Below, piece after piece: positions 4,891 through 5,660 of a stretch of DNA of 5,660 nt. Each line of letters begins with the position of its first letter. The first letter of the stretch is position 1. Under the pieces are notes generated by a model. That model did no database searches. It was given only the letters and a program-made list of their open reading frames with translations, and had not been told where the DNA came from. The translations under genes were made by a program, and so were the position numbers. This DNA comes from Deltaproteobacteria bacterium (GTDB lineage: Bacteria; Desulfobacterota; Desulfuromonadia; Desulfuromonadales; BM103), in contig JAFDBW010000191.1 in the NCBI GenBank assembly GCA_019313105.1, positions 1 to 5,660 of the forward strand, written 5' to 3'.

Positions 4891-5266
4891 TGGTGAAACC
4901 CAGAATATCAGTAATCAATAAAATGACAAAGACAAGGACCGCGGCACCAACTATTGTACCAACCGCACTACCACCAGCAGGTAATTGATCTATGGAGCTT
5001 GCAAACTCAGCCAATTCTTCATTAGAAAGGCTGTCTACCCTGTGCTGCGCTTCGGCAGGATCAACTCCATACTGAGTCATAATCTGCTTTACATCTTCAC
5101 GTGCCAGGAAGTCTGCAATCTGAGCACGTTGGTCTACTGTCTGCTGCCCTGCAATGACAGTATCAGTGCCAAGCATCTTGGCCTGAGCCATAGGCACATT
5201 GAAATTAAGCAGACAGAATGAAATAACCAGGAGAAGACTTACCGGACGCATGAGACTCTTTAACAT
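4859..5266 (-). CDS. PA2779-family exported membrane protein, partner of the PA2778 peptidase
   Basis: A 135-residue protein. Residues 1-29 form a signal peptide with K3 and R7, a hydrophobic core and an A27-Q-A29 cleavage site. The mature part (30-95) is helical and charged, with D45-Q-R, a Y66-G-V-D-P-A-E segment and L80-S-N-E-E-L. Then P96-A-G-G99 leads into a hydrophobic segment (about 101-118) with I118-T-D-I-L-G123 and a short aromatic tail. This order matches the PA2779 family as I know it. The function of the family is not established. The frame is open upstream to 5323, but AGGAGG at 5278-5273 with a 6-base spacer fixes the ATG at 5266. It is the first gene of an operon with the peptidase. 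The PAGG junction next to a C39-like peptidase suggests it may be that enzyme's substrate; this is inference. Confidence 0.88.
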   Translation of the reverse strand: MLKSLMRPVSLLLVISFCLLNFNVPMAQAKMLGTDTVIAGQQTVDQRAQIADFLAREDVKQIMTQYGVDPAEAQHRVDSLSNEELAEFASSIDQLPAGGSAVGTIVGAAVLVFVILLITDILGFTNVFSFVNPQR

Positions 5267-5318
5267 AAACGACCTCCTTTTAAAGGTATTAAAATGTGTA
5301 TGCATTCCCTCTTGGTGA

Positions 5319-5346
5319 ATCATAAATGCTAAAGGAAAAATTGCAA
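5319..5346 (-). promoter_or_regulatory. Sigma70-type promoter of the PA2779/PA2778 operon
   Basis: Minus-strand TTGCAA (5346 to 5341) and TATGAT (5324 to 5319), the latter matching the -10 consensus at 5 of 6 positions, with a 16-base spacer. The predicted start near 5312 leaves a leader of about 45 bases ending in AGGAGG. Confidence 0.65.
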
Positions 5347-5502
5347 CGCTCTATTTTTTAGCTTCGCTTTCAGTGTGGACTCTCTTGGCACGGCACTGAG
5401 CAGAATTGATGCAATCGCCAATCATGCATTGTCGCCACCGATGTCGATAACATAGCCCTCAGATTGGCAGGTTTGCGAAACTCTCACTGATTGTAATAAA
5501 AG

Positions 5503-5534
5503 AATGGCCCACCCAAGATGGCTGGCCATTTTTT
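5503..5534. terminator. Rho-independent terminator-like hairpin
   Basis: AATGGCC (5503-5509) pairs with GGCCATT (5524-5530) across a 14-base loop, followed by T to 5534. On the minus strand the stem is followed by a base and then TTTTATT, so it could act in both directions. It stands upstream of the PA2779 operon and would insulate it from transcripts arriving from the right. Confidence 0.65.
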
Positions 5535-5555
5535 ATGTTATCAGTGCTGTTGAAT

Positions 5556-5581
5556 AAAAAAGCCCCACTCCACGGAGGGGG
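5556..5581 (-). terminator. Terminator-like hairpin, minus strand
   Basis: Read on the minus strand: CCCC-CTC (5581-5575), loop CGTG, GAG-T-GGGG (5570-5563) with one bulged T, then C and six T (5561-5556). This suggests that a minus-strand transcript enters from beyond the right edge, or that a small RNA ends here. Confidence 0.5.
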
Positions 5582-5600
5582 ATGGGAGCAGGGCAAATCC

Positions 5601-5631
5601 CTCTGCCTTATGAGAGGGTCACAAGGCAGAG
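5601..5631. repeat. Perfect 9-base inverted repeat at the right edge
   Basis: CTCTGCCTT (5601-5609) and AAGGCAGAG (5623-5631) with a 13-base loop. An alternative, mutually exclusive stem CCCTCT/AGAGGG (5599-5604 with 5613-5618) shares the left arm. No T run follows on either strand, so this is not a terminator; a structured RNA leader or small RNA is possible. Confidence 0.45.
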
Positions 5632-5660
5632 CGGTACGTATACTTGTAACAGCTTTTTCC

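Larger units (their letters stand above)
5267..5660. other. Non-coding region to the right window edge
   Basis: About 390 bases without a reading frame I can support. It holds the operon promoter (5319-5346), a hairpin terminator (5503-5534), a second terminator-like hairpin read on the minus strand (5556-5581) and a set of inverted repeats up to the edge (5599-5658). Between 5347 and 5500 I see nothing beyond a weak direct repeat near 5411-5437. Confidence 0.6.

Noticed and set aside
5267..5323. Longer N-terminus for the PA2779-like protein from the frame open to 5323
   Set aside because: It would put a His-rich stretch before the signal peptide, and it begins on top of the -10 box. AGGAGG fixes the start at 5266.
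5411..5437. Imperfect direct repeat GCAATCGCCA / GCATTGTCGCCA as part of an array
   Set aside because: There are only two unequal copies and no spacer pattern, so it is neither CRISPR nor an iteron set.

Overview
The window looks like chromosomal DNA from an anaerobic, iron-sulfur-rich deltaproteobacterium of the Desulfuromonadales type (Geobacter, Desulfuromonas or Pelobacter relatives). This is inferred from the gene families and is not proven. The clues are a 4Fe-4S protein with an N-terminal winged-helix-like part, two very small Cys/His-rich proteins of a kind common in that group, a SlyD-like FKBP without its His-rich tail, and a PA2779/PA2778 gene pair. Base composition is moderate, and I see no insertion sequence, phage gene, tRNA, rRNA or CRISPR array.

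Layout from left to right: (1) 1-635, minus strand, the N-terminal 211 residues of a 4Fe-4S cluster protein that runs off the left edge. (2) 636-851, a divergent promoter region with candidate promoters in both directions and two short dyads. (3) 852-1283, plus strand, an FKBP-type peptidyl-prolyl isomerase, closed by a strong bidirectional terminator at 1314-1345. (4) 1379-2135, minus strand, a membrane-anchored AsmA-like protein. Its obvious ribosome binding site and ATG are one base out of frame with the rest of the gene because of a run of six A, so it is either frameshifted or mis-sequenced. (5) 2312-2524 and 2703-2897, minus strand, two small proteins with CxxC pairs; the second has an extended -10 promoter. 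(6) 2898-3520, a long stretch with only one doubtful small reading frame. It ends in an operator-like dyad and a terminator-like hairpin just ahead of (7) 3521-3721, plus strand, a cold shock protein followed by two terminators. (8) 3892-5266, minus strand, a two-gene operon with overlapping reading frames: a PA2779-family secreted or membrane protein and a PA2778-family C39-like cysteine peptidase lipoprotein with TPR repeats. A good sigma70-type promoter drives it. (9) 5267-5660, non-coding, with terminators and a structured segment at the right edge.

The most interesting unit is the PA2779/PA2778 pair. C39-type peptidases classically cut after a double glycine. The partner protein carries a PAGG sequence exactly between its soluble domain and its C-terminal hydrophobic segment, on the side of the membrane where the lipoprotein peptidase should sit. 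This suggests a protease-substrate pair that releases a hydrophobic peptide of about 36 residues. That is a hypothesis from the sequence, not an established function.
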